Below are positions 36,883 to 49,004 of a stretch of DNA of 64,000 bases, piece by piece (within the stretch, counting starts at the first letter, position 1; each line of letters starts with the position of its first letter). The stretch is from Favolaschia claudopus (taxonomy: Eukaryota > Basidiomycota > Agaricomycetes > Agaricales > Mycenaceae): positions 558,001 to 622,000 of the forward strand of contig JAWWNJ010000112.1 in NCBI GenBank assembly GCA_037176885.1, written 5' to 3'. A model generated the notes under the pieces. That model had not been told where the DNA came from. It did no database searches and worked only from the letters and a program-made list of their open reading frames with translations. Both the position numbers and the translations under genes were made by a program.

Positions 36883-38491
36883 ATGGTTGCAATGCGCTTC
36901 GCCCACCTTGCTGCGGTGCTGTCTACGTTGTGCTTTCTCTGTGTCAACTCTACACCCGTCAACGGAACCGCTTTTGACGGTCTCAGCCAGCAAGCTCGCG
37001 ACATTCTGGCTCGGGCTACTCCTGCGGCCCCTCACTTCGTGGTCTATGGAGACAAATTCGTGTCAGGTAGCACAGGACCGCCGGCAGCCTCCTCTATCAA
37101 GGCCCGCAATTTTTTCTCATCCTAAATATGTTAGCTGATGCGTGGGTTTCGCAGGGTTTCAACGTCTTGTTCGTTTCCTGAATTTTTGAGCTCAGCTTGA
37201 ACTCATAAGTTCCGACCAGCATTCTTTCGTTCTTACTAATTGAAGGAGCCTGGGATAAGGTTCGATCTCCTGTTTCTCGAACTGGGCCGAGTTCAATCGA
37301 TTGTTTACAGGCCTTTGAATGGACGAGTTTGACTGACGCTCAGCGTGCGACCATCAAATCGGAGTATGCTGCGGCAGGAATCAAATTAATGGTTGCGGCT
37401 TTTGGATCCACGGATGTCCCCACGTCCACTGGGGCGGATCCCATCGCAATAGTTGAGTCAAGTGCACTCCGGGGTCCCCAAATCTCAGTTTTTCTTTTTC
37501 AACTTTAGGCGAATACTATGGGCAACTGGGTGAAGCAATATAATTTGGATGGCATCGACGTCGATTATGAGGTGAATATCCACTAAATCTACTGACATCG
37601 ACTGACCTTATACCAGGATTTCAACGCCTTCGATGCGGGAAACGGGAAAGCCGAGGTGGACCTTCCGTATATTCGAGTATAAAGCTCCGCTTATAATGTT
37701 CAAGGCTTGGCTCATCAGCTTCACCACGCAAATACGAACCATCCTGCCTCAAGGAACCTATATCCTGACTCATGCCCGTGCGTCTGCAGTTTATCCCCGA
37801 TCACCAACGTAGCTGACAACTATATCCAGCCGTGGCACCTTGGTAAACTAATTGCCATGTTGCACTGGCTTTGTCTCAATCTCAATTCAGGTTCTCTCCC
37901 AACAAATGGGGAGGTGGTGGCTATCTCAAAATTCATCAAAGTGTCGGCAATCTGATTGACTGGTACAATATTCAAGTCCGTTCTCTTTTCTCCCCTCTCG
38001 AAGAGTTCAACAGGTGTTGATCGGTATTATACTTAGTTCTACAACCGTGAGCGTCGTCGTTCTTTTCTTGGCCTCAACCCTCAAGACAATTCTAGAGGGC
38101 GCTTCGGAGTACACGACCTGCGCGAATCTATTGACGACTTCCTCCTCAACGTGGCCCAACAGTGCCGTATTCCAAATCGCCGCTAGTGGAGTCCCACTGT
38201 CGAAGATTGTCATCGGAAAGCCTGCGACCACGGGCGATGCTAACAACGGCTTCATATCTACCGGTACTCTAGCTAGCTGCTTGGCGACTGCGAAGAACCA
38301 AGGCTGGAGTGAGCTGCACTTATGTTCTGAAAGCTGACTCTCACCGATTCTTGCACAGATGGCGGAGCGATGGCTTGGCAGGTGAGTGACGCTTTACAAC
38401 TTCAACCAACAAATTGCCAAATCACATTTAGTGGCCGAATGCTGCCGCGGCTTGGATTCAAGCTGTTAGAGCCTCGTCTTGGCCTGTGTAA
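36883..38491 (+). CDS. Secreted GH18 chitinase-like glycosidase
   Basis: Glycoside hydrolase family 18 enzyme that would cleave chitin or related glycans outside the cell. An N-terminal signal peptide is visible (MRFAHLAAVLSTLCFLCVNS). The TIM-barrel strands read APHFVVYGDKFVSGSTGPP, GFNVFILSFLLIEGAWDKAF, IKLMVAAFGSTDVPTSTGAD, then the active site LDGIDVDYEDFNAFDAG (DxxDxDxE, catalytic Glu present). Later parts: ILTHAPVAPWFSPNKWGGGG, IDWYNIQFYNQGASEYTTC, VIGKPATTGDANNGF and a final NGGAMAWQWPNAAAAWI. Eleven or so short exons, including 13 nt (37830-37842) and 10 nt (38037-38046). The intron at 37102-37154 starts with gc, not gt. Stop TAA at 38489-38491. Compact single-domain form without a carbohydrate-binding module. 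Confidence 0.9.
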
Positions 38492-38785
38492 TTTTTTTGG
38501 GGTTTATTGTATCTTGGGTTTGACCGATTCATATGTATACATCTTTGTATCATTGAGATAAATGACTTGTTATGTTGTCCCAGGCTTTCCACTAAGCGGG
38601 ATCCGGTCGCAGAGGTGTGAAACCTAGAACCGGATCGATTGTTTACATAGAGCAACACTCCGAGAGCACCGAGCCAGGTATACATCGCACATATCACAAT
38701 ATTTTGATTCATGCGCTTCAGCATTCATTCGACTTCGAATCCGCGAGAGCTATAAAGATTGGTCTTGAAAGTTCTGGCACTACTA

Positions 38786-41415
38786 CTAAACCGGAGCGCG
38801 GCAGCCAAATGAGGTGGCTGCACCAGACATAGCGAACGTTGCCTTCGCGCTTTCTCCTGCGGCCCACATGCCTGTCAACGTCGAAAAGATAATCAGCACG
38901 AGATATTGGTTGAGAGGACTGAGACCCGAACCCAACCCAGCCATCGACATGCTGGCAAGGAAGAGCACCAAGTTAAAAAGCTTGAAGTACCATCGTCCCG
39001 AGCAGAGGCCCTGATTGAGGAATTAGCCTGGGACGAATGCCCCTGATGGGTACTTGCCCGTTTCCATCTGGACCCTTGCTTCCAAGTGTCTACGGGACGG
39101 TACTGGCCATTTATTGGGTCGTAGTCCGCCACCATTGCATCGTTGATTACATCGAAGCCAAAGTGAAGGAGGGGCGGAAACGTATAGGTGAACTGCATAA
39201 TGGCAACCGCTCCGATTAATCCGTTGATTGTCTGGACTTGAGGGATTGCAGATCCAACTATGAAGGCTGTTCCAAAGTGAGATTATTCGATTGACGCAAT
39301 GGAAAGATGGTACCTAAGGCCCAGTACGAGCAAACCATCGCTATTAAGTAACCATTCAGTCGAAGGGTTAGACAATGAACACACTCCGTACTCGACCAAA
39401 TGTATCTTCCTTTTGAGCTCATGACAGGGGGCCCGTGGAACCAGTCTTCAATTACGTTGTGGTAGACAACCTCTATAGGCTGCGTTGAGAATTCATTTTG
39501 GGGTCTTCGACCAAATAACATACTTATTCCGATGTTTCCATAGAGTCCCGCCGCGATGATACCTGCCAGTGTGTCCATTATATAATCCGTCACCAAGCTG
39601 GGAAAAGAGAGCGTACCGGAGATCAGCGATATGACATTGCCTTGAAAAACACAACTGTACTATCAGTAATGTGAAGTTGTGAGACGTAGAAACGCACCAA
39701 AAGTCTGCAACGCATAGCGGGATACGCCTTGATATGCTAAAGGCAAAACAAATTGACCCTGCTGAGACTATTTCACTTGATCAGACCATAGTGCTACAGA
39801 GAGGCGAAACGTTATACATAAACAAATGCACCGTAGAGTACGTAGGCCGAGAAGATCAACGCTTGAGCAGCGATCTGTGGGCGGTATCAAAATTGCCTTT
39901 TTTGGGTAGGTGCAAGTCGATTCCGCACCATTCCTTTCCAAAAATCCATTGGACGTCTCATTTCCGCCATGATCTCGGGGAAGATCATACAGCCCCCGTA
40001 GGCATAGCTGGCAGAATACTCATGAATTTGAGTCGAAACAGTTGAGCAAGACATCAGTACACCATGTTCATAATACCATTGACCTAGAATACCATTCAGT
40101 AAAGGTATATGAAGGTCAGCGAGGCCACCGATAGGACCTGAGAAAACAACGGGACGCTCGCAAAGAGTTGAGTTTTGACAGGTCCTGCCGGAACACCAAG
40201 AGAAGACAAAGCAGCAGCGAAATTTGGCGGGCTATGCGCCACGAATCCCATGGAAGAAAATATGAGGAGAAGGTTCAACCTGTCAACCCATGTGAGGAGC
40301 ATGAGCTAGTATGAGAGGCGCGATTTTGTTCCTGACCAGATTGCCATATTCGAGAGGGAAGCGTAGTTCTAGAACAAAGTTGGAGGATTTATGTGATGGT
40401 TATTTTTTTGTTGCGTACTTTCAAGGTGCGTATTTGGCCAAGGACCATTCCTAGTCGTGATCAGACTGGGCATTGGAATTGAGAGGCAGATGTGTATACC
40501 GAGCAAAGCCCATATAACAATAGCCACCGAGAAGCAAATCTGCCTTGTCAGTTGGCTTGAATATGTACCTGAACAAAATATATATATACATGGTGCTTTG
40601 CTATCTGGACAAGGGCTTGTGCATTGGCTAGACAAATGATGCCAACCTTCAAAGGATGGTCGATACTTGGTTGGGAAACAAAAAAGGTGTGACACAAACA
40701 ACAACTATCAACTGCACGCTTTGAAGAACTGTGGACACACGGCGAGCGCCCATGCCGAGGATGCGCTCTACGATATCTGCGTAGCTGCGAATGGGCTTTG
40801 CGGAGCATCATCAATCGCCGGACCAGATTATGTCAAAGACTAAGACTGAAACGCACGTAGCGCAACGAATCGAGGCGGACGAATAAGTGCCACAACAGAA
40901 GGCCGGTGTACAGTGCAACGAGTCCCACTGCACGAGGGCGAGTTAGTACGGCCATGGGCAGTGAAGGTCGCCTTACTGATGTAGTATAGGATGATTCCTG
41001 GAACCCACCCCACTTGAGAGATGGCGAATGGTGCATTGAAGGGGCCCAAAATATCAGTTGTGATAAGGTAGAAAGCCGACGACCACGAAGCCAATCTCAA
41101 AGCCCTTGACGCCGTTTCCTTTTCTGATAACGGAATTGCGCGACTGGGAGCAGCGCTCTCAAGCTGTGTGGGAGCATCAACAGCATCAGTAGTTGCTTCG
41201 GACTTGTTGCGTCCTAACAAATTTCGCAGCCAGCGGGTGAGACCTCGAGGCGGTGGGAGCGGCGTATCTCTCTCTTCCTGCCTCTGAAGACTGGCGAAAT
41301 GCAGATAGGTTGCAAAGGAGACCGGGGCGGGGGCGGTATCGACGATAGTTCTTGTCTCCTCTGTCGAGATTTCTGCCGACGGTTTTTCGTCGGATTTCTG
41401 GTCTTTGGTGTCCAT
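38786..41415 (-). CDS. Amino acid/auxin permease-family transporter
   Basis: Multi-pass transporter of the AAAP family (Pfam Aa_trans), basidiomycete type, about 600 residues with around 11 membrane helices; it probably moves amino acids. About 14 introns. Start at 41415 reads MDTKDQKSDEKPSAE, a hydrophilic cytosolic tail. Then: ASRALRLASWSSAFYLITTD, ILGPFNAPFAISQVGWVPG, RLDSLRYPIRSYADIVERIL, LGMVLGQIRTLKNYASL, WLNLLLIFSSMGFVAHSPPN, NMVYAYGGCMIFPEIMAEM, SGIIAAGLYGNIGIKVVYHN, VIEDWFHGPPVMSSKGRYIW, MQFTYTFPPLLHFGFDVIND, and a C-terminus ATSFGCRAPV with TAG at 38786-38788. All joins keep frame with GT-AG introns, so the gene looks intact. Substrate is not predictable. Convergent with the chitinase. 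Confidence 0.88.
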
Positions 41416-41872
41416 GGTGGAGGGAGTGGGGTGCGGTCGCGGCTCGACTCCTTCGAGTGGGAGGATTTTTGTATTTCAGAGCATGGTCTCTTCCCACCAA
41501 CAAACTAATGATGGCGGGTGGTGGGAATATCAAGTGGACATTCAGAGAACCGCGATAAGATACAGATACCATCACAGACAGACGAAGGCAAAAACGACCT
41601 CGCCGAAAGAACGACGCGCGTACAACGCTGAACGGATTCGCTAGATTCGCCAATGCTTGTCCCCGAGGTTCTAGGAGGGCTGACTTGTTTTCAGTTCCGC
41701 AACATTCCTAATTCGGTAAGAAAATTTGGCGTTAATTTTAGTCGAAGTTGTTTCGTGCCTGTGCCGGTTTCGCGTGCAGTCAAGACTGATCCATAAAACG
41801 GTCCAATATCTACAAAAGGTTCATACGCGTCCATGAGCAGTGTTCCAAGTCCATTCGAAGTCCCCTCATTCT

Positions 41873-42764
41873 TTAACCACAAAAAGTTTCTTTCAAAGCA
41901 TTATCAGCGAACTGAAGACACAAAACAGGAATGACGTGTGCTCACAACAAGTATCACCGGAGAATCGTCGCGGAAGAAATTATGAGTGTTGGTGTCTGGG
42001 TGTTCCACGAAGTGAAATGTATTTCCAATAGTGTCGAGTACGATAATAGGGGTATTGCTGCCGTGCGGAGGCGTATACAGTGCTTCGGACGGGATCAGCG
42101 GCCGTCGAAGAAGACGAGAAAGCCAATCACCTTTGAGCTCGTTTGTTTTTTTATCAACAGACCAGGAGGCGGTTCGACGGGAACCTCGAGGTAAGTTGGC
42201 GGCGGGCCGGGCTGGTATCAACATGCCGGAGTGCAACGGTTCGCTGAGTATATTGGGAGTCTTGAATATTATATCAAAGGGTTCCTTGTTCATTAGTTTT
42301 ATACGGAGATCTTGGTCATGGTCGGCCTCGTGGTTGACGCCAAGTCTAGAGCCAGCGTCAAGCATCCAGAACAGATATGATAGACGACTTGCGTTGGGGT
42401 TGAATCCTGAATGAACCCGAGAGAGCTGTCATTGCCAGCAAAAATCTGAATCCGCCGCGGGTGGGACCATGGTCTGAGCACTGATGAATGGGTGACAAGG
42501 CCATTTGTCGAAAGCAACCTACGACTGCGGGGTGTGGGATGGTCGAGCGCTAGTCGTCGCTGATAATGAACTGGGTTATCGAGAAGTAGACAAGGAGGTC
42601 GCGGATTACGCACCCGTTTCACGTTTAGTACGTGAAAGAAATTTAGGCGGAAGTAGGGGCAGGCCGCGTCTCAGACGAGAAGCGTTTGTTTCTTTGGCGA
42701 GTGAAGGATGAATGTCCACTAGCAGAAAGACAAGCCCAAGAAACGCAAGGAACTTGAAGTACAT
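41873..42764 (-). CDS. Small secreted protein of unknown function with dibasic sites
   Basis: The start at 42764 reads MYFKFLAFLGLVFLLVDIHP then SLAKETNASRLRRGLPLLPP. This is a clear signal peptide followed by the RRGLP-LPP segment and a TKR site common in small secreted Agaricomycete proteins; dibasic cleavage is possible. After two likely introns the frame continues WSHPRRIQIFAGNDSSLGFI, resembling the core strand RIxVxxxxxxxLGYI of a family of fungal secreted proteins without known function. It then runs through DHDQDLRIKLMNKEPFDIIF and WSVDKKTNELKGDWLSRL to IIVLDTIGNTFHFVEHPDTN. The 3' end is uncertain: one splice ends FADNALKETFCG (stop 41873-41875), another KLFVVKE (stop 41866-41868). 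Introns in the first half are also tentative, and gene decay is possible. Confidence 0.5.
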
Positions 42765-43298
42765 TGCGAGCGCTTGCACACAGTGGTTCAAAGAAAGTGG
42801 CAAGCACGAAAAACTCGTGGCGAATCGCTGTCAAAAGAAACTTTTCTAGGTTCTGTTCCATCGTGTTCGGACTAAATTGGGCGACAAAGAAAAGACGGGC
42901 CGGGGAAAGCTTAGAATAGGCAAGATGTGATCGATGACATCCTATACGCCGTTTGCGCTCGGGTTCATTTGGATAATCGTCCGACCTCTTTTTTTGGGGA
43001 GGGCATGAGGTGAGAACGAGGTGGACAGGAACTATCGACATCAGCGAGACAAAGGGTCTGGACAGGTTTTGAGAGAGGTTAAAACCGCCACGGAACGGTG
43101 ATCCGTCGCTCGTTAAGGCCATGAAAGCAAAAGGCAAAATTTAACGTGTCTGGTTGTGGTCGGTGGTCAAGAAGTGGATGCTGACTAATCAGGGTGCGCG
43201 GGGATGATGGCGTGGTTGGCAAACAACGCCAACACGACACGACCACTGGCAAAAAGTCGGCGACGTCCAAGCGACGTCCGCAACGTTGAGCTTTCAAA
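42765..43298. other. Divergent promoter region
   Basis: About 530 bp between the secreted-protein gene (minus) and delta-COP (plus). Only open frames without family pattern; no regulatory site I can name. Confidence 0.5.
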
Positions 43299-45368
43299 AT
43301 GGTATCCCGTTTCTCTCGTTTTTGAACATTACTAACACTTTGTGCTAGGTCGTTCTTGCTGCCTCGATATGTACAAAAGCCGGGAAAGGTATTAAATGAG
43401 CACTCGAATAATTTACATCACATTCGCGTCCGCTAATACGGTACCTTCAGCCGTCGTTTCTCGTCAATTTCTGGATATGACCCGCACGCGCATTGAATCT
43501 CTACTGGCGTCTTTTCCTAAGCTGATGCCTCCGCCGTCCAGCACGCAACATACCCTCATCGAGACGCCAGATGTTCGCTATGTCTACCAACCGCTCGAGG
43601 ATCTCTACATTCTTCTCATCACCAACAAAGCGTCCAATATTCTTCAGGACATTGATACCCTGCACCTACTAGCGCGCGTCGTCTCCGATATGTGTCGAAG
43701 CGCAGCTGAGAGCGAGGTCACCTCTCGCGCATTCGAACTGCTTGGTGCTTTTGACGAAGTTATTGGGCTCGGCTACCGTGAGGGCGCTATGGGTCTCGTT
43801 CAAGTGCGCAATGTATTGGAAATGGAAAGTCACGAAGAGAAGATTTCGATTATTATTGCTAAAGTACGGCCGCCACTATTTTTTCATCTTCGTGCACTCA
43901 TTCTAATGCCGCGTCTGCAGAATAAGGAAGCCGAGGCGAAAGAGGAGCTCAAACGGCGCGCAAAGCAGCTCGAGCAGCAACGGCGCGAACAGCAACGCCG
44001 GGCAGCTGGCGCATCCCCCGGCTTTGGTTCCTCATCCTACGGCGGTGGTGGGATTTCCGGATACACACCTGTTTCAACCACTTATAATCCGCCCACCCCT
44101 CCTGCTGCTGCCACCCCGACACCACGACCTCCCGCCTTCAAGGGTACTGGCATGAAATTAGGCTCGAAGAAGACGAAGCAAGCCGAGTTGATTGATGCCC
44201 TTGGTGGAGACTATGTGTCGGCTGGCGTTGGCCTTGCTTCAGAACCGCCAACACCTTCTGTCGCCTCAGGTCCTGTCCCTGACGCCAAAGCTGCCTCGAC
44301 CAAGGCCAGAGGCAATCTACCCGAGGTTGAGCAGGAGAGGTCAGTGCATAATACGTATCGCATCGTTTGGCGCTCTCTCATGGGCCTTTCAGCATTCACA
44401 TTGCCATTACTGAGCAAATTACTTGCTCCCTCCTCCGTGATGGTGGTTTGGAGAAAGACATCGAGGTCAAGGGCGACATGAATCTCCATATCTCGGATGC
44501 CTCGCAGACACGCATTTCTCTCACTCTTTTGCCACCGGACGACTCGAACTTGATTGCGGCTGGTTTGCAGTTCAAACAACATCCGCAGGTAGCCAAGTTC
44601 GACATGAAGGCGGGCCGGGCGGAGGCAAAGGAAGTCAAGCTGCGTGATGCTTCCAAGACGTTCCCTCTGAACCAGAATCTGGCGGTGTTGAAGTGGCGGT
44701 ACAAAGGAAATGACGAAGGGGCCGTTCCGCTGTCGAGTATGTTTCATCTTATCCATGGAAGTAAACGGGCTGAATGTGGTTTAGTCAACTGTTGGCCAAC
44801 CCCTTCAAACGACGGCACTTGCGAAGTCAGCATTGAATACGAGCTTGAAAATACCAGTGTAACGCTTTACGATCTGGAAATTTTCATTCCACTGCCGTAA
44901 AACTGCTTCCTCCGTCTCCCGGCTTTTCCGTGCTGACTACACCTCCGTAGCGCGGGATCGTACCCGACCGTGTCATCGAACACTGGCGAATGGTCGCTGG
45001 AGCCCAACTCACATTCTCTGCTTTGGTCCACGCCTCTCGTTTCCGCGGATGATGGTGAGATGTGCCTGAGACTGGACATTTGAACGCGACTGAATATGAT
45101 TCGGCGCAGAGTCCACTCGGACAGGCTCGTTGATGTTTACAGTCGCAGGCGATGATCCGGAGACGTTCTTCCCAGTTAGGGTAGCGTTCGTCGGACAGGT
45201 ACGTTGCGTTTCCTGTCGGCCTGTCGGTATTCCGTCCATGACTGATGCACTGTTTGGCAGGGGAGTCTCGCCGGGGTTGGGGTTGGGAGCGTGAAATTGC
45301 TGGACGGGGACGAACCTGCGTTCTCTGTGGACTCCGTTGTGTCGGCGGATGGATACTTTGTAGTGTAG
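43299..45368 (+). CDS. RET2: Coatomer delta subunit (delta-COP, Ret2)
   Basis: Subunit of the COPI coat for Golgi-to-ER vesicle traffic. The first coding exon is only ATG (43299-43301); a 50-nt intron follows, then VVLAASICTKAGK and AVVSRQFLDMTRTRIE. The N-terminal longin-like domain includes YVYQPLEDLYILLITNKASN and AFELLGAFDEVIGLGYREG. A charged helix EELKRRAKQLEQQRREQQRR follows, then a Gly/Pro linker. The C-terminal mu-homology domain carries EKDIEVKGDMNLHISD, LKWRYKGNDEGAVPLS, CWPTPSNDGTCEVSIEYEL and LEIFIPLPAGSYPTVSSN. The apparent stop after IPLP lies inside an intron; the frame continues to GDEPAFSVDSVVSADGYFVV and TAG at 45366-45368. Seven or eight introns. Confidence 0.96.
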
Positions 45369-45716
45369 GATGCCTAAATATAGAGTGAGGCATTTATATG
45401 CCTCGCCGCGTATCAAAGCGTTGAGATGAAGCAAAATATTTACGCGGAGTGACGGTGCGATCGGTTGCTGGAGACGCCCTTCAAGTTGACCACTCTTGAC
45501 CTTTCCCTCCACCTCTCTCAAACCTTTTCCTTTTCCTGCGCCGGCGCTGCTTTCTGAGCCCTTTCTCTCCGAGATTCTCACCATCCTTAATCAGCTTCCA
45601 CTAATTGGGTGTTACTCATCGCCTTAGCCGACCTTTCCTTGCGGACCTGGACTTCGTGTGCCATCTACATCTCTCAGCTGCCCACTAGCTGCCATTAAAT
45701 ACCGCGCGCATCTATC
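45369..45716. other. Promoter/5' UTR of copper ATPase gene
   Basis: About 350 bp between tandem genes; pyrimidine-rich near 45590-45700 (tttccttgcgg, ctctcagctgccc). No gene seen. Confidence 0.5.
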
Positions 45717-48700
45717 ATGTCCAAGCTTCTTAGTGAGCTCTGGGCAAGCACCCCCCTCAGCGCGACCTTCCGGTCCAAGGGTGTCGAGCTACCAGAGTCT
45801 GACGATAGCGAGTCTGCCGCCCTCATGGACGACAAAACTCCGCTCACCTCGGAGAAATGTGACCTGCGGATAGAAGGCATGACGTGCGGATCCTGCGTGG
45901 AGGTGCGTCGCGTCGGGCTTTTGTTTCGAGATGTCCGCTAAGCGCATCGCTAGGCCATTGAAGGCATGCTGCGGGAACAACCCGGCATACGTTCCGTCAA
46001 GGTCGCTCTACTCGCTGAGCGCGGGGTCGTCGAGTACGATCCGGAAGCGTGGAATCCTGAGAAAATCATCAGCGTGCGTCCACTGACGACTGCCCTCTCG
46101 ACGCGTGTGGCTCAGAACTATCTTCTACAGGAAATATCGGATATTGGGTTCGATGCTACTCTCATCCCGGTCACCCGCAACGACACAGTCACCCTCCGCA
46201 TCTATGGCATGACCTGTGGGTCGTGCACATCGACCGTCGAGGCCGGGTTATCTGCAGTGCCCGGAATCAACACCGTCGCCGTGTCTCTAGCGACCAACAG
46301 CGCTACCGTGCAATTCGACCGCGGCCTCATCGGCCCTCGGGAAATGGTCGAGCGGATTGAAGACATGGGCTTCGACGCCATGCTCGCAGATCATGGGGAC
46401 GCTACGCAGATCGCGTCGCTCACGCGGACAAAGGAAGTCCTATTATGGCGCTCCCGGCTGATGTGGAGCATGATTTTCGCCATCCCGGTGTTTCTCCTGG
46501 GCATGGTAGGGCCCCATATCCCTGGCGTCGCAGGCTGCCTACAGATCAAACTCGTCAATGCCATCTACCTCGGCGATGTCCTCATCTTCCTTCTCACCAC
46601 CCCAGCTCAGTTCTGGGTTGGCGCAAACTTCTACCGTAGTGCCTTCAAGGCCCTGAAGCACCGTGCGGCGACCATGGACGTGCTCGTCATGCTTGGGACA
46701 TCGGCGGCTTATTTTTATTCATTAATCGCCCTGATTGCCGCTCTCTTCAACACTACACCGAACTACCGACCTGAACTCTTTTTCGACACCAGCACCATGT
46801 TACTTATGTTTATTTCGATGGGACGGTACCTTGAAAACAAAGCCAAGGGGAAGACGAGCGCAGCACTGACGGACCTGATGGCCCTGGCACCCTCCATGGC
46901 TACAATCTATACTGACGCCCCAGCTTGCACTCAGGAAAAGAAGATCGCCACCCAATTAGTCGAGGTCGGGGACACACTCAAAATTGTTCCCGGCGACAAA
47001 ATTCCGGCCGATGGGAATGTCGTCAAGGGCTCATCCAGTGTGGACGAGAGTGCTATTACTGGCGAACCTGTCCCTGTACTCAAACAGACGGGAGACAGTG
47101 TCATTGGGGGCACTCTAAATGGCCGCGGCACCTTCGACATGGTCGTCACACGAGCAGGTAAAGACACGGCTCTGTCCCAGATCGTGAAGCTTGTCGAGGA
47201 CGCGCAGACTTCCAAGGCCCCCATCCAAGCTTTCGCTGACAAGGTTGCGGGCTACTTCATCCCCGCTGTCGTTTCTCTCGCGGGCCTCACATTTATCGCC
47301 TGGTTCCTCGTCTCCACATTCGTTAGCGACGAAAGCCTCCCAAAGATGTTCCTTGCTCACGGTACCAGTAAACTCGCGGTTTGCGTGCAGATGTGCATCA
47401 GTGTCGTCGTCATAGCATGTCCCTGTGCGCTTGGTCTCAGCACACCGACGGCTATAATGGTCGGGACGGGCATGGGCGCCAAGAATGGCATTCTTATCAA
47501 GGGAGGCAGGGCGCTTGAAGCAAGCAAGAACATCCGTCGCATCGTCGTCGACAAAACTGGCACTATCACCGTGGGCAAGATGAGTGTTGCGGGTTTGCAC
47601 TGGGCTCCTGGCCCGCAGACTTCAAGCGGTGCAACGGCAGATAATGCGACACTAGAAGGTCTTTGTGCGGACGATTTGACGACGCGGATGGCCATCATTT
47701 CGATGGTCACTGCAGCGGAGGCTAAATCCGAACATCCTCTAGCTACCGCCGTCGCGACGTATGGAAAGGACACTCTGCGCCAGGTCTCAATTCCCGACAC
47801 CACCGTCGAAAACTTCGAGAGTGTCACGGGAGCTGGTGTCCGAACGGTCCTCACGCATGCCGGGTCAAAATACACGCTTCTCATCGGCAACGCGCGCTTC
47901 ATCACACAGTCCGACGACGGTTATATCCCTTCAAATCTATCGACATTCGAGCACCAGGAAACGACGCTCGGTCGCACCGTCATCTTCGTCTCTATGCTCA
48001 GAATGTCTTCTTCCCAGCCTCTTCCTATATTGGCTGTCTCTCTCTCAGATGCCCCGAAGCCATCGAGCAAGTACGCTATTCGTGCGCTACAGAAGATGGG
48101 CATCGAAGTGAACATGATGACTGGGGACAGCAAAACCACTGCTCTTGCGATCGCCAAGCAGGTTGGTATCCCGCCCGAAGGTGTTTGGGCCGGCATGAGC
48201 CCGAAGGGTAAGGCAACGATGGTATCAGAGCTCATGGAGAAACACGGTGAAGGCGTCGCGATGGTGAGTTCCCCTGCCTTTGATTCTTTTGTTATCTTGA
48301 CCTTGGTTTCAGGTTGGCGACGGTATCAACGACTCTCCCGCTCTCGTAGCCGCCACCGTCGGTATTGCTCTTGCGTCTGGAACATCTGTCGCCATTGAGG
48401 CTGCAGATATTGTTCTAATGCGCGGAGATCTTCTTGATGTGGTCGCTGCTCTGCACCTATCACGCAGTATCTTCGGCGTCATCAAACGAAACCTGGTATG
48501 GGCTTGCATTTACAACGTGCTCGGGATTCCACTCGCTATGGGTATATTCTTACCCTTCGGGTTTTACCTGCACCCCATGCTGGCTGGCGCCGCAATGGCA
48601 TTCTCAAGCGTCAGTGTCGTGACAAGTTCGTTAACGCTCAAGTGGTGGAGGCGTCCTGCAACTAGTGTAATGCCAGGCCCGGACGTTGATACTAGTGCTG

Positions 48701-48852
48701 GGTGGAGTGCGATGGTCTTTGACACTGCTCGAACGACCGTTGACGATGTATGGAGTAACATCCGAGGCGTGATCAGACCGAGACGAGTAGATGAGTATGG
48801 TTACAGTCAATTGCCAGTCGAAATGAGTGCTTCGCACGGCGAGACCGTATAG
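45717..48852 (+). CDS. CCC2: Copper-transporting P1B-type ATPase (Ccc2)
   Basis: Pumps Cu(I) into the secretory pathway, where it loads multicopper oxidases such as laccases and Fet3. About 980 residues, only three introns (about 45903-45953, 46074-46131, 48264-48313). Two N-terminal heavy-metal-binding domains, each with GMTCGSC ([34 protein letters not shown]). Then membrane helices, the actuator motif SAITGEP, the transmembrane metal site CPCALG, the phosphorylation motif DKTGTIT, SEHPLA, nucleotide-domain [25 protein letters not shown], and the hinge [20 protein letters not shown]. All catalytic residues are present. Start at 45717 ([15 protein letters not shown]) is the first in-frame ATG. 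The gene is convergent with asparaginyl-tRNA synthetase, with 152 bp between stops. Confidence 0.97.
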
Positions 48853-49004
48853 CTAACCTAACTAATTCTTTGGGGAACCATGTAGATCTAAACATTTTTG
48901 TACTTTAGCTGTTTATTTGCTTTCCTTGATTTGATCTTTGCTATTTTGCTATTCGAACGAATACATCGCTTGTCGATATTCCAAGTAGATGCATTTCCTA
49001 ATTA

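Noticed and set aside
41691..41882. Minus-strand frame after the secreted-protein gene (GTLLMDAYEPFVDIGPF)
   Set aside because: Neither available phase-0 splice joins it to the gene upstream; treated as 3' flank.
44881..44900. Apparent stop right after IPLP in delta-COP, suggesting a truncated protein
   Set aside because: gtaaaa begins a 56-nt intron; splicing continues with AGSYPTVSSN, as in full-length delta-COP.
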